A stretch of 64,000 nucleotides of DNA from Athalassotoga saccharophila (GCF_009936215.1 NZ_AP019551.1:1202708-1266707), one strand, 5' to 3'; shown: positions 56,427 through 64,000, numbered from the stretch's first letter. Program-made: numbers and translations. The notes: generated by a model from the letters alone, not told the origin.

Positions 56427-57647
56427 ATGGCGACAAATGTTCACATATTGAAAAACAGGAACTTTCTTTTGCTCTTCTTTGGAAGACTCATATCTACGGC
56501 CGGCTCTGCTATTTTTTTCGTAGCAATCGTATGGGCTGCTGCCACAAAGGTGGGTGGTGTGGGACCTGTCAGCCTTGTTTTAATGGCCACGGCAATACCT
56601 TCAGCGATATTTTCACCATTTGCTGGGGTGTTAGCAGATCGAAAAAGAAAAAAATGGATAGTCATCTTCACGGATCTGATAAGTGGTATAGTACTCTTTT
56701 TAATGCTGATTTTTCTTAACGCCGAGTTTGGGCAATTATGGATACTTTTAGGTGTTGTATTTACCATTCAAATTCTTTCGACATTTTTTAATCCGGCACT
56801 TCAGTCACTTGTTCCATTAATAGTGAAAGACGAAGAACTTTCAAATGCAAACGCTCTGCTCTCGATGACCGGAAGCATTTCTCAATTAATCGGGATGGCG
56901 ATCGGGGGAATACTTATCGCAGTCTTTGGACTGTATGGAGCCATACTTGTCGATGGGGTAAGTTTCATATTTTCCGGTATTTCAGAGATTTTTTTGGAAG
57001 TGGATGAAGTCAAAAAAGATAGTAAAAAAGGTTTAGGTTCAATCTTTTCTGAAATAAAAGAAGGCTTTGCAGTTGTTTTTAGGAAAGCCGATCTTGGAGG
57101 ATTGATCGTAACAGAGTCGATAATAGATTTCTTCGGGACTCCTATTTTTATCTTCTTACCTTTGATAATCACGAGATATATGAATGGCGGTTCTGCTCAA
57201 TATGGCCTTATGCAGTCCCTTATGGGAGTTGGAACGATTGTAGCCTCCGTTCTACTTTCTTTTATGCCGGAGCCAAAAAGAAAGTTTTTTCTAATGGCAA
57301 TATCCACATTTATTTTAGGATCATGTATGAGTTTTATCGGGATAAAACAATCTTATTTCGTGCTTGCTCCCGCATTGCTGATCCTTGGATTTTTCTCTGG
57401 AATTGCCAATGTGATACAGAATGTGATCCTGCAAAGAAGTTCGCCGAAAGAGGTTCGAGGTCGTGTTTTTTCTTTTAGATCGACTTTGAATTCTGGACTT
57501 AGGCCTGTCTCTTACGGATTTGCAGGGCTTATAAGCACATTATTTCCGATAACAACACTTCTTGTATACCTTGGAATTTTATCTGGTCTTTGTGGCTTTG
57601 CTTATTTTTTCATAAGTAAGAAAGTAATTAAAGTAGTCTCGAGGTAA
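56427..57647 (+). CDS. MFS efflux transporter
   Basis: 406 residues from ATG 56427 (AGGT nine bases upstream), 18 bases after the maturase stop; a TTG at 56406 would overlap that stop. Twelve helices. NRNFLLLFFGRLISTAGSAI (10-29) and GVLADRKRKKWIVIFTDLIS (about 68-87) hold the MFS A-motif, and QRSSPKEVRGRVFSFRS fits the MFS_3/enterobactin-exporter-like group. With the maturase it probably exports the finished peptide or confers immunity. Confidence 0.88.
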   Translation: MATNVHILKNRNFLLLFFGRLISTAGSAIFFVAIVWAAATKVGGVGPVSLVLMATAIPSAIFSPFAGVLADRKRKKWIVIFTDLISGIVLFLMLIFLNAEFGQLWILLGVVFTIQILSTFFNPALQSLVPLIVKDEELSNANALLSMTGSISQLIGMAIGGILIAVFGLYGAILVDGVSFIFSGISEIFLEVDEVKKDSKKGLGSIFSEIKEGFAVVFRKADLGGLIVTESIIDFFGTPIFIFLPLIITRYMNGGSAQYGLMQSLMGVGTIVASVLLSFMPEPKRKFFLMAISTFILGSCMSFIGIKQSYFVLAPALLILGFFSGIANVIQNVILQRSSPKEVRGRVFSFRSTLNSGLRPVSYGFAGLISTLFPITTLLVYLGILSGLCGFAYFFISKKVIKVVSR

Positions 57648-57687
57648 TAAAATAAGATTGGTATCTAATAATTATGGAGGTTGTAAG

Positions 57688-57753
57688 ATGCTTGATAATG
57701 TTGATATGCCCCCAAAGTTGATACAGTCGAAAGTAGAGACTATATGCTTATGA
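57688..57753 (+). CDS. 21-residue open frame behind the exporter
   Basis: ATG 57688 follows GGAGGTTGTAAG. It encodes MLDNVDMPPKLIQSKVETIC plus Leu, with one Cys. It could be a further small peptide of the cluster or a decayed gene start. No second example was seen. Confidence 0.35.
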   Translation: MLDNVDMPPKLIQSKVETICL

Positions 57754-57793
57754 ATATATCACGTTTCAGAGGATAGCGGAAAGGAGATATCCT

Positions 57794-57897
57794 ATGTCTA
57801 ACAAAGAAACTTCTTTCATATTCAAGGCTTTAACGCTCTTTTAAGCAAGAATTCTCCTACTTCTATAAGTGGAAGCACGTCACAAAATGCAGGGTAA
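57794..57897 (+). pseudogene. frameshifted small peptide gene
   Basis: ATG 57794 follows AAAGGAGATATCC and encodes MSNKETSFIFKALTLF before TAA. In the next frame the same DNA continues as GFNALLSKNSPTSISGSTSQ then NAG and a stop at 57897. One indel near 57826 would join them into a peptide of about 34 residues. It directly precedes the nrdG-like tail that begins locus B. Confidence 0.4.
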
Positions 57898-57951
57898 CCT
57901 TGGAGAAATATCTAAAAAACATACTTCAATCTTTGCAATATTTCATGGTAT

Positions 57952-57979
57952 GGCAGTTACACTGCAAAATGTAACTGCC
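57952..57979. terminator. 10-bp hairpin at the end of locus B
   Basis: GGCAGTTACA, loop CTGCAAAA, TGTAACTGCC. The stem is identical to 42626-42653, while the loop equals the reverse complement of that loop except for one base. It ends the leftward propeller operon. Confidence 0.55.
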
Positions 57980-57984
57980 CTAAA

Positions 57985-59178
57985 TCATATCAACCCGCGA
58001 TAGTCCACAACGGTAACGTTATTGCTTTTTTGATTTATCATGTAAAGTTTTTTCATTTCAGAATTCACGACCAAAGAGTAAGGAGAATATGGATCCGGTA
58101 TCACGCTTATGATACGATCCGTTGTTCCATCTATTACACTTACCGAATTGCTGTCAGTGTTTGCGACAAAGATAAGATCATCTTTTGGGTCTATTGCAAC
58201 CGAACTGGGGTGCACTCCTACGGGAATCGTTTTTAACAATTCGTAAGTACTCGCGCTTATGACACTGACGGTGTTATCTCCAGAATTTGCAACGTAGATG
58301 TTATCTTTGTCTGCACAAACGCTAAGCGGTGAAAGGCCAACTGGAATTGTCGCAATGACGGCATTTCCATCTATCACGCTAAGCGTGTTATCGTAATTAT
58401 TCACAACGTAGATCCTGTTTGCATCCTGATCAACGAATATACAGCACGGGTCATTTCCCACATTTATTCTGCCGATAACCGAGTTTATCTTTAGGTTTAT
58501 AACATCTACATGATTTCCATAATAGGCCGAATTGTAACTTTCGGTCACGTATAAAGTATCCGTCTTTTGATCTATTCCCATTCCACTCGGGGCATAATTC
58601 AAAGGAATTGAGCCTTCGAATCTGTTCTCAACAGTGTTGTAAATTCCTATAGAATAAAAGGACGTTACACTCTCATTGGCTATGTACATAAGCCCTGTAT
58701 CGAGATTTATCACGAGTGCTGAGGGATTTACCCCGACGGGGATATTTTGGAATATGTTCTCGAATGTGTCTTTTTGACCATTTATCATGACAACGCTGTT
58801 ATCCAGATTGTCCGCAACGTAGATCATCCCGTTTTTGGGATCAAAAACACCGGCGTCTGGAGATGTGCCAACCGTTATTTCTTTCAACTTTGGCCCTGTG
58901 AATGAACCGACAAAATCAACGTTGGTTTGGGTCTCTAAAGTTACCTCTTGAGGGTCAAATTTCCACCATTTCAGATATGGCTCTATCTTTACTGTGCCAT
59001 TTGATTGAATGGTCCATGAGCCGTCCGTGTTCGAGAATGTAAATGGTTGACCGTTTACGAGGATATTCACGCCCGGTACGGCATTTTGATTCGCATCGTC
59101 CACGTATCCCGAAATGGTGTAAGAAAAGCCTAAAATTCCAATCAAAAGGGATGAAAAGATCAAAAAGATTTTCCTCAT
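57985..59178 (-). CDS. secreted beta-propeller with N-terminal carboxypeptidase-regulatory-like domain
   Basis: 397 residues. Residues 1-18 form a signal peptide. Residues 20-90 are a CarboxypepD_reg-like beta-sandwich (YTISGYVDDANQNAVPGVNI, then FSNTDGSWTI). Seven YVTN repeats follow, for example NSGDNTVSVISASTYELLKT and DPKDDLIFVANTDSNSVSVI, enough for one propeller. It is likely a surface or periplasmic binding protein. The ribosome site is AAAGGAGATAATCGAT. A decayed copy lies at 42654-42997. Confidence 0.88.
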   Translation of the reverse strand: MRKIFLIFSSLLIGILGFSYTISGYVDDANQNAVPGVNILVNGQPFTFSNTDGSWTIQSNGTVKIEPYLKWWKFDPQEVTLETQTNVDFVGSFTGPKLKEITVGTSPDAGVFDPKNGMIYVADNLDNSVVMINGQKDTFENIFQNIPVGVNPSALVINLDTGLMYIANESVTSFYSIGIYNTVENRFEGSIPLNYAPSGMGIDQKTDTLYVTESYNSAYYGNHVDVINLKINSVIGRINVGNDPCCIFVDQDANRIYVVNNYDNTLSVIDGNAVIATIPVGLSPLSVCADKDNIYVANSGDNTVSVISASTYELLKTIPVGVHPSSVAIDPKDDLIFVANTDSNSVSVIDGTTDRIISVIPDPYSPYSLVVNSEMKKLYMINQKSNNVTVVDYRGLI

Positions 59179-59228
59179 ATCGATTATCTCCTTTAGAGTA
59201 GGTCCTTTTTATTTGTTCCCTCCTCTTC

Positions 59229-60227
59229 TTATTTCATGGTGCCGAAACCGCGAATGGCCTTTACCATATTCAGCCCTTCAAGGGCAACATAGACTATATT
59301 CTTATTTTGATCCACACATATGCCCCATGGACCTCTTCCAACATATATAGTTTTTAAAATTGAATTGTCCTTTCCATTTATTACGCTGACTGTGTTACTT
59401 CCCCAGTTAGAAACATAGATTATATCTGTACGTGTATCGACGGCTATCCCATCCGGATTATTTCCAACGTGCAGGGTTTTAATTACAGAATTATTCGTGC
59501 CATTTATTACGCTAATAGTTCCATTCTTCCAGTTAGTGACGTAAATCGTATTTGTGTATGGATTTACAGCAATAGTTCCAGGTTGTTCTCCAACTAATAC
59601 ATTTGATAATATTAATGAATTGGAATATCCTAAAGTCGAAAGTAATATTTTGCCACTTATTACACTGACTATATTTTGATCATGATTGGTAACGTAAATT
59701 ATATTTGTGATCGGGTTTACCGCAACTCCCCAGGCTCCGCTAAGGCCGCTACTTATCTGTGCAGATGTTATGATGGAATTGTCATTACCGTTTATTACGG
59801 TTATCGTATTTCCTACCGAATTAGTTACATATATAATATTCCTACTCGAATCTATGCTAACGCCAGCAGGATAATATTCAGTAATCGACAAAGGTATGGT
59901 CGCAATCACATAATTATCTGTACCATCTATTACGCTAATTGTGTTATCGTGAAAATTTACAACATAAACTCTGTTTGTTACAGGATTTACGCCGATAGAA
60001 ATAGGCGAAGAACCAACAGGTATAACTGCTACTTCACAGTAATTCTTACCGTTTATTACGCTGACAGTATTATTTCCAGAATTAGCCACATAAATCATAT
60101 CCGTTTTTGGATTTATACCAATGACACTCGGCCATTTGCCTACAGGAATATTCGCTATCGTTGAAGCAATTACAAAATTAGGCAATACAATCGTGATCAT
60201 AATGATCCAAAATAAATATCTTTTCAC
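59229..60227 (-). CDS. secreted YVTN beta-propeller protein
   Basis: 332 residues from GTG 60227 behind AAAGGAGATGATGAC; the paralogue in locus A uses ATG at this site, which supports the choice. The signal peptide is KRYLFWIIMITIVLPNFVIA. Seven repeats of the NTVSVINGK type follow. DNA of neighbouring repeats is similar enough to recombine, as seen in the collapsed copy at 43053-43373. It is translated with the 397-residue propeller downstream. Confidence 0.88.
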   Translation of the reverse strand: MKRYLFWIIMITIVLPNFVIASTIANIPVGKWPSVIGINPKTDMIYVANSGNNTVSVINGKNYCEVAVIPVGSSPISIGVNPVTNRVYVVNFHDNTISVIDGTDNYVIATIPLSITEYYPAGVSIDSSRNIIYVTNSVGNTITVINGNDNSIITSAQISSGLSGAWGVAVNPITNIIYVTNHDQNIVSVISGKILLSTLGYSNSLILSNVLVGEQPGTIAVNPYTNTIYVTNWKNGTISVINGTNNSVIKTLHVGNNPDGIAVDTRTDIIYVSNWGSNTVSVINGKDNSILKTIYVGRGPWGICVDQNKNIVYVALEGLNMVKAIRGFGTMK

Positions 60228-60302
60228 GTCATCATCTCCTTTGTACTTTATTTGCACATCCGGCCACTTTCTCAAATGACCGGACAGTTTTGGAAATAAG
60301 AT

Positions 60303-60632
60303 TTAATCACCACCTTCTTCTTGGTCTTGATCCGCTCGCAACTCTGCTGGTGTAAGACCTTCAGAATTCATATATTCAGTGTTTTGTTCATATAAATTAT
60401 GTATCAAATCCCCATGTGCAGCTTCGGATTGAGCTAAATCATTATTATAATGGTAGTAATCCGATGTATTTAGAAATGAACTAGGTCCATCATTAGTGTT
60501 AAAATTAGAGCCTCTTATATCATTTGTATTATTTGAAATTGAAATATTTCTTGGTGCAATCGTCGAATCTGAAGACGGCGTGATTCCATAATACTGAGTA
60601 TTATTATTTCCAATCCCTTTAATTTCATACAT
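60303..60632 (-). CDS. small Asn/Ser-rich acidic protein heading propeller locus B
   Basis: 109 residues from ATG 60632 with AAGGAG nine bases upstream, the same leader as the 83-residue gene of locus A. N-terminal GNNNTQYYGITPSSDSTIAP and ISISNNTNDIRGSNFNTNDG are Asn-rich; the C-terminus is acidic (ELRADQDQEEGGD). It has no Cys and no signal peptide. Unrecognised; see the locus A counterpart for possible roles. Confidence 0.6.
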   Translation of the reverse strand: MYEIKGIGNNNTQYYGITPSSDSTIAPRNISISNNTNDIRGSNFNTNDGPSSFLNTSDYYHYNNDLAQSEAAHGDLIHNLYEQNTEYMNSEGLTPAELRADQDQEEGGD

Positions 60633-60649
60633 TCCAATCATCTCCTTGA

Positions 60650-60895
60650 TTATAAGATATTTTTAGAAAAATCATATATCCAATCCTTGTACTCGATACC
60701 TATTATCACAAGTAATCTACCGTCTAAGACGTATCCAAGCACATATTCGTCACCACCCTTCAGGTAAAAAGCCCATGGGACTTTGCCTATAACTTCTATT
60801 CCGTGGTTATTTGTGGGATAACATTATTCTCCACTCTGAAGATTTATCCTGTATAGAAACTCATCATGGGGAACAAAGACAGAATTGCCTAATAG
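60650..60895 (-). pseudogene. 3' fragment of a lost gene, shared tail with 47154-47306
   Basis: The frame reads LGNSVFVPHDEFLYRINLQS, GE, then TAA, then CYPTNNHGIEVIGKVPWAFY and LKGGDEYVLGYVLDGRLLVI. One nonsense codon and no start are seen. The tail encoded after LKGG is identical in locus A. Otherwise the gap 60633-61000 contains only the TetR promoter. Confidence 0.6.
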
Positions 60896-60988
60896 TCACT
60901 TTGATCGGAAGGTAGAATGCCTTCATCAAATAGTGAAAAGTGGAGAGTAAACAGTAAAGGGTGGGAACTAAACAGTTTTAATATGTGC

Positions 60989-60994
60989 TATAAT
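60989..60994 (+). promoter_or_regulatory. extended -10 promoter of the TetR gene
   Basis: TATAAT is preceded by TGC, an extended -10 element, and no -35 match is present. Transcription should begin near 61001, at the ATG itself, so the message may be leaderless. Confidence 0.6.
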
Positions 60995-61000
60995 CAAATT

Positions 61001-61555
61001 ATGCAAGTGAAAAAGGACGAAAAGCGTTTAAGAATAATAGAGAGTGCCATCTCTCTTTTAAGTGAAAAAAATTTCGAAGAAGTCACAACCGATCTTATAG
61101 CCAGTCGGGCAAAGGTTGGTAAGGGAACGCTTTACACTTATTTCAAGAACAAAGACGATCTTCTCGGAGAAACTTTGCTTTACGTACTTTCAGAATTTCT
61201 AAATGCCACAGTCAGAACCAAAAAGTGCAAATGCGATCTCGATCGCAAGATAGATATGCTCTTTGATCTTTATCAAGAGATCGCAAAATCACGAGAAAAT
61301 CTCCTTCCCCTTTTCATGAGGATATACATAGACGAGACCATAAACAAAAAAAGAACGAATATCCAAAAAAGAATGAGGAATCACCTTATAAGTATATTCA
61401 AAGATTTTGAATCCCAACTCGCATCTCCCGTTGATGTTACTGTCGATTTTATAATTGTCAACACCATGCCATTTTCGATGAAGAGATTTGCTCAGGATAC
61501 AAATTACTGGAAAAACGTTGTTGAGATCATCAAAAAGGGTATAAAGAAAGATTAG
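61001..61555 (+). CDS. TetR/AcrR-family transcriptional regulator
   Basis: 184 residues from ATG 61001. The frame is open further upstream, to 60917, but that part overlaps the -10 box. The HTH is VTTDLIASRAKVGKGTLYTY then FKNKDDLL (about 30-57), the TetR signature. The C-terminal ligand domain has a KKCKCDLDR segment with two Cys. It precedes a convergent aldo/keto reductase operon; its target is unknown. Confidence 0.88.
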   Translation: MQVKKDEKRLRIIESAISLLSEKNFEEVTTDLIASRAKVGKGTLYTYFKNKDDLLGETLLYVLSEFLNATVRTKKCKCDLDRKIDMLFDLYQEIAKSRENLLPLFMRIYIDETINKKRTNIQKRMRNHLISIFKDFESQLASPVDVTVDFIIVNTMPFSMKRFAQDTNYWKNVVEIIKKGIKKD

Positions 61556-61570
61556 CCCAAAGGGCTAATC
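61550..61570. terminator. bidirectional terminator between tetR and the reductase operon
   Basis: GATTAGCCC, loop AAA, GGGCTAATC is a perfect 9-bp stem that overlaps the tetR stop. On the minus strand it is followed by TTTCTTT, so it terminates the leftward operon best. Confidence 0.75.
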
Positions 61571-61572
61571 CT

Positions 61573-62382
61573 TCACTCCAAAAACTTCATTTCTTCTTCT
61601 GTCAGTTCTATGTCTCCTGCTTTTGCATTTTCGATGAGATGCTTTTCGTTTATCGCTTTTGGTATAGCAAAAACGCCTTTTTTTACAAGCCATGCAAGGG
61701 CGATCTGGGCAGGCGTCGCATTTCTGCCTTTGGCAATCTTTTGAAGTTTTGATGCCGTTATACTTATTCCCATTCTGTTAAGTGGGCTATAGGCAACGAT
61801 ACTTATCCCATTCTTCTGACAAAAATCAAGAAGCCCTTCTCTTTCTATTTCACGATCTTCGATGTTATATCTTACCTGATCGCAAACAATTGGGTTTTTG
61901 GACGCGTCTATTGCCTCTTTGAGTTGAGAAATGGAAAAGTTGCTGATTCCTATATATCTTGTGTAACCTCGTTCAAGGACGGTATTGATATTCTTGACGG
62001 CTTCTGTTATCGAGATGTCTTCGGGAGGCCAATGTATAAGATAAAGATCGAGATGATCTGTTCCAAGTCTTTTAAGCGATCCTTCGACAGATTTGATCAT
62101 GTCTTTAATTTTAAGATGATTTGGCCAGACCTTCGATGTCAAAAAGACTTTATCTCTTCCGATCTCCTTTAGAGCCCTTCCAACCAATTCTTCCGTGTGG
62201 CCTGATCCGTAATATTCTGCCGTGTCAATATGCGTCATTCCAAGTTCGACGGCCCTCACGATTGCCTTTATTGATTCTTTATCGTTAGATGGATCTGGCG
62301 AAATCCCTCCACCCATTTCCCACGTACCAAGGCCTATTGCCGGAAGGAATTCATCCGTCTTCCCGAGCCTCATTTTTTTCAT
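61573..62382 (-). CDS. aldo/keto reductase
   Basis: 269 residues. NADPH-dependent TIM-barrel oxidoreductase. The catalytic tetrad is Asp in HIDTAEYYGSGHTEE (Asp53, Tyr58), Lys in VFLTSKVWPNH and His in DLYLIHWPPED. RYIGISNFSISQLKEA and IVAYSPLNRMG are family blocks. It overlaps the upstream membrane gene by ATGA. Confidence 0.94.
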   Translation of the reverse strand: MKKMRLGKTDEFLPAIGLGTWEMGGGISPDPSNDKESIKAIVRAVELGMTHIDTAEYYGSGHTEELVGRALKEIGRDKVFLTSKVWPNHLKIKDMIKSVEGSLKRLGTDHLDLYLIHWPPEDISITEAVKNINTVLERGYTRYIGISNFSISQLKEAIDASKNPIVCDQVRYNIEDREIEREGLLDFCQKNGISIVAYSPLNRMGISITASKLQKIAKGRNATPAQIALAWLVKKGVFAIPKAINEKHLIENAKAGDIELTEEEMKFLE

Positions 62383-62696
62383 TTTACCACCTGCTTTCTC
62401 TCAATTAGAGACATTATAATGATCAAAATGCCTATAAAGAGACTATTTACCATATTGATATCTTTTTGCATAAAAAAAGGCACAAAAGATATAAAAGATA
62501 TCCATATTCCAGATAGAATTATGATTATGACTGAAAAGTTTGTATCTTTTATCATCAAAAAGCCAAAAAGTATCACAAGTATACCCATGAAAAAGTTATT
62601 CCACAAATCAGCGGGCATATTCAAAATGTAAGGGAGAAATGCCGAAATCGCAAACCAAAATCCTAAAATCATTGTTACGATCTTTTGCCATCTCAT
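62379..62696 (-). CDS. SPW-repeat-type membrane protein
   Basis: 105 residues with four helices in two similar halves. LGFWFAISAFLPY with NNFFMGILVILFG matches LSGIWISFISFVPF with NSLFIGILIIIMS. This internal duplication fits the SPW family of unknown function. Confidence 0.75.
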   Translation of the reverse strand: MRWQKIVTMILGFWFAISAFLPYILNMPADLWNNFFMGILVILFGFLMIKDTNFSVIIIILSGIWISFISFVPFFMQKDINMVNSLFIGILIIIMSLIERKQVVK

Positions 62697-62700
62697 ACCA

Positions 62701-63111
62701 TCATCTCGATGCTTTGTACTGAGGTGATTTGTCAGATATTTCCATCAATTCTATTCTGTTTCCATCCGGATCTTTTATCCAGCATTGCCAGTTGAAATCC
62801 TTTCCCTGTTTTGGATCTACGTCTATGATGACATTCTTCTTTTTAAGTTCTTCGGCGACCTTCTGGATATCATCGACTTCAAAGCAAAGGTGTGAAAATC
62901 CTGCCTCGTTTTGAGAATGTTCTTTCTTTTTTCCGCCATAGAAAAGTTCTATGAATTGATTTTTGCCCACTTTTATGTAGTTTATCCAGGGCTTCCCTTC
63001 GTCATCTCTTATTTCGAATGCCTTTTCAAATCCGAGTTGATCGCAGTAGAAATGAAGAGATTTTTCCATGTCGCTTACGGTATACGCAACATGTGCTATT
63101 CCTTTGATCAC
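62701..63111 (-). CDS. VOC/glyoxalase-family protein
   Basis: 136 residues from GTG 63111 (GGAGATGGTATAG upstream). Two beta-alpha-beta-beta-beta modules start at GIAHVAYTVSDMEKSLHFYC and FSHLCFEVDDIQKVAEELKK. Metal ligand candidates are H7, E56 (FIELFYGG), H74 and E123 (NRIELME), the glyoxalase I arrangement. It may detoxify methylglyoxal-type adducts together with the aldo/keto reductase next to it. Confidence 0.88.
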   Translation of the reverse strand: MIKGIAHVAYTVSDMEKSLHFYCDQLGFEKAFEIRDDEGKPWINYIKVGKNQFIELFYGGKKKEHSQNEAGFSHLCFEVDDIQKVAEELKKKNVIIDVDPKQGKDFNWQCWIKDPDGNRIELMEISDKSPQYKASR

Positions 63112-63250
63112 CTATACCATCTCCTTGTTGGACATATCATTTCAATTATATAATGAATCCGTCGAATAACCATTCACGTGTCGTTTGGATACCTGTGGTA
63201 TATTTATATGGATCATGTTTGGACCAAATTCGATACGAGGAGGATTTAGA

Positions 63251-63991
63251 ATGGACAGGTATGAGATCTTAAAATCAAGAGCAAAGTTGAGCGGGAAAGG
63301 TCTAAAAGTTGAAGATTACGTTATGGGTATAGGGCTGTGCGCTGTACTTTTGAATAACGGAAATGCCGGCGTTTCCTATACAGACAGAAAATCTATACCA
63401 TGGGGATGTTCTCTCTACGACACGCTTCCAAAAACGGGTATTCCAGTTGAAGAATTCATAGAATTTTTCGATTCTTCAGACGTGCTTCTCAACGCACTCG
63501 GAACGGCTGCAATAAATGCCTGTCTTAACACGTCAAAATATGAAGAAGGGGACGTCATGGATGCAGTAAAATTAAGCGCAAGCGATTCAGTTGCCATGAT
63601 AGGATATTTTGATCCGATGATATCGAATATAAAAAGACAGGTCAAATCTCTTTACATCTTTGAGAGAGAAAGGCAACAAACGACGTGGCCTCAACCTGCT
63701 CTCGGCCCCGAAATGATCCCTGATATTCTTCCGAAGAGTGACGTTGTTATTATTTCCGCAACAACCGTGATGAATAAAACCTTCGATGATATCGTAAAAT
63801 ACATCAAAACGCCACGCACAATTCTTCTCGGTCCTTCTGCCCCGATGGTGCCGGATGTATTTCCAGAAATAAAGGTATTTGGCGGAACAATAATAACTCC
63901 TCCGGCTTTAAAGGTAATCGCGCACGGAGGAGGAACGAGAAATCTCTACAGGGAAAAGGTTGGAAAGAAAGTGATACTTGTTGTTAACTGA
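63251..63991 (+). CDS. DUF4213/DUF364 protein, putative heavy-metal chelation domain
   Basis: 246 residues from ATG 63251 behind GAGGAGGATTTAG. The N-terminal half (VMGIGLCAVLLNNGNAGVSY) suits DUF4213 and the C-terminal half (MIGYFDPMISNI, VVIISATTVMNKTFDDIVKY, TILLGPSAPMVPDVF) suits DUF364. Members often sit near metal or cofactor genes. The substrate is unknown. It is divergent from the VOC operon. Confidence 0.85.
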   Translation: MDRYEILKSRAKLSGKGLKVEDYVMGIGLCAVLLNNGNAGVSYTDRKSIPWGCSLYDTLPKTGIPVEEFIEFFDSSDVLLNALGTAAINACLNTSKYEEGDVMDAVKLSASDSVAMIGYFDPMISNIKRQVKSLYIFERERQQTTWPQPALGPEMIPDILPKSDVVIISATTVMNKTFDDIVKYIKTPRTILLGPSAPMVPDVFPEIKVFGGTIITPPALKVIAHGGGTRNLYREKVGKKVILVVN

Positions 63992-64000
63992 GCATACCTT

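Larger units (their letters stand above)
57893..60764. other. accessory locus B, paralogous to locus A
   Basis: It begins with a copy of the nrdG 3' end (VTLEKYLKN reading) and a GGCAGTTACA hairpin. It contains two intact propeller genes and a small Asn-rich gene and ends in the GGDEYVLGYVL fragment. An orphan nrdG tail here and a complete nrdG at locus A show that this copy derives from the A position or a common parent. Confidence 0.75.

Noticed and set aside
59676-60164. 162-codon plus-strand frame opposite the propeller gene
   Set aside because: Its Tyr/Arg-rich repeats are the mirror of the propeller repeats on the other strand.

Overview
The window reads as a chromosomal segment of a thermophilic or moderately thermophilic anaerobe of the Thermotogota, tentatively near Mesoaciditogales. 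The grounds are a V/A-type ATPase, glgC/glgD, lysine 2,3-aminomutase, a ComB-like phosphosulfolactate phosphatase, oxygen-sensitive class III ribonucleotide reductase, TonB/ExbBD and many secreted beta-propeller proteins. The taxonomy is inference from gene content. No rRNA and no CRISPR array were seen.

Layout. (1) 1-12.9 kb: a surface polysaccharide locus read leftwards, with an FkbM methyltransferase, mannose-1-phosphate guanylyltransferase, GDP-mannose 4,6-dehydratase (C-terminally short) and four GT4/GT2 glycosyltransferases. Two insertion sequences sit in it. An IS4-like element with a 13-bp target duplication splits an already decayed glycosyltransferase, and an IS630 element splits a methyltransferase-like gene. 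An acyl carrier protein tail lies at the left edge. (2) 13.1-22.0 kb: tRNA-Glu, then a rightward housekeeping run (PEGA/DUF4384 lipid- or surface-associated protein, kamA, P-loop protein, dnaN, ispF, ecfT, comB, lytic transglycosylase, HD phosphohydrolase). (3) 22.0-38.5 kb: a leftward run (asnS, ruvB, yggT, nadK, a sigma-54 activator, glyA, glgD, glgC, tRNA-Thr, ATPase F-E-A-B-D, nagA, exbB, exbD, tonB). (4) 38.5-42.6 kb: a cobalamin riboswitch with an intrinsic terminator in front of a DUF71/COG2102 ligase, an uncharacterised radical SAM protein, nrdD and nrdG. (5) 42.6-60.9 kb: an accessory island. Two related, divergently degraded loci (A, 42.57-47.27 kb; B, 57.89-60.76 kb) encode secreted YVTN beta-propellers headed by small Asn-rich proteins. 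Between them lie an amt transporter, toxin-antitoxin and IS debris, an enoyl-CoA hydratase and a compact peptide-maturation cluster. (6) 61-64 kb: a TetR regulator, aldo/keto reductase, SPW-type membrane protein, VOC protein and a DUF364 protein.

The strongest candidate for an undescribed system is 52.6-57.65 kb. It contains a 564-residue helical regulator with an internal HTH, divergent from a consensus sigma-A promoter that drives a 44-residue signal-peptide-bearing peptide. Next come a 30-residue Cys-containing precursor bracketed by a perfect 11-bp inverted repeat, a radical SAM/SPASM maturase with a complete seven-Cys SPASM pattern, and an MFS exporter. This has the shape of a radical SAM RiPP cluster that may be under peptide-signal control. 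The second is the B12-riboswitch operon, where a predicted B12-salvage ligase and an orphan radical SAM enzyme are co-transcribed with a B12-independent ribonucleotide reductase. All functional statements come from reading translated sequence and motifs; no database search was run.
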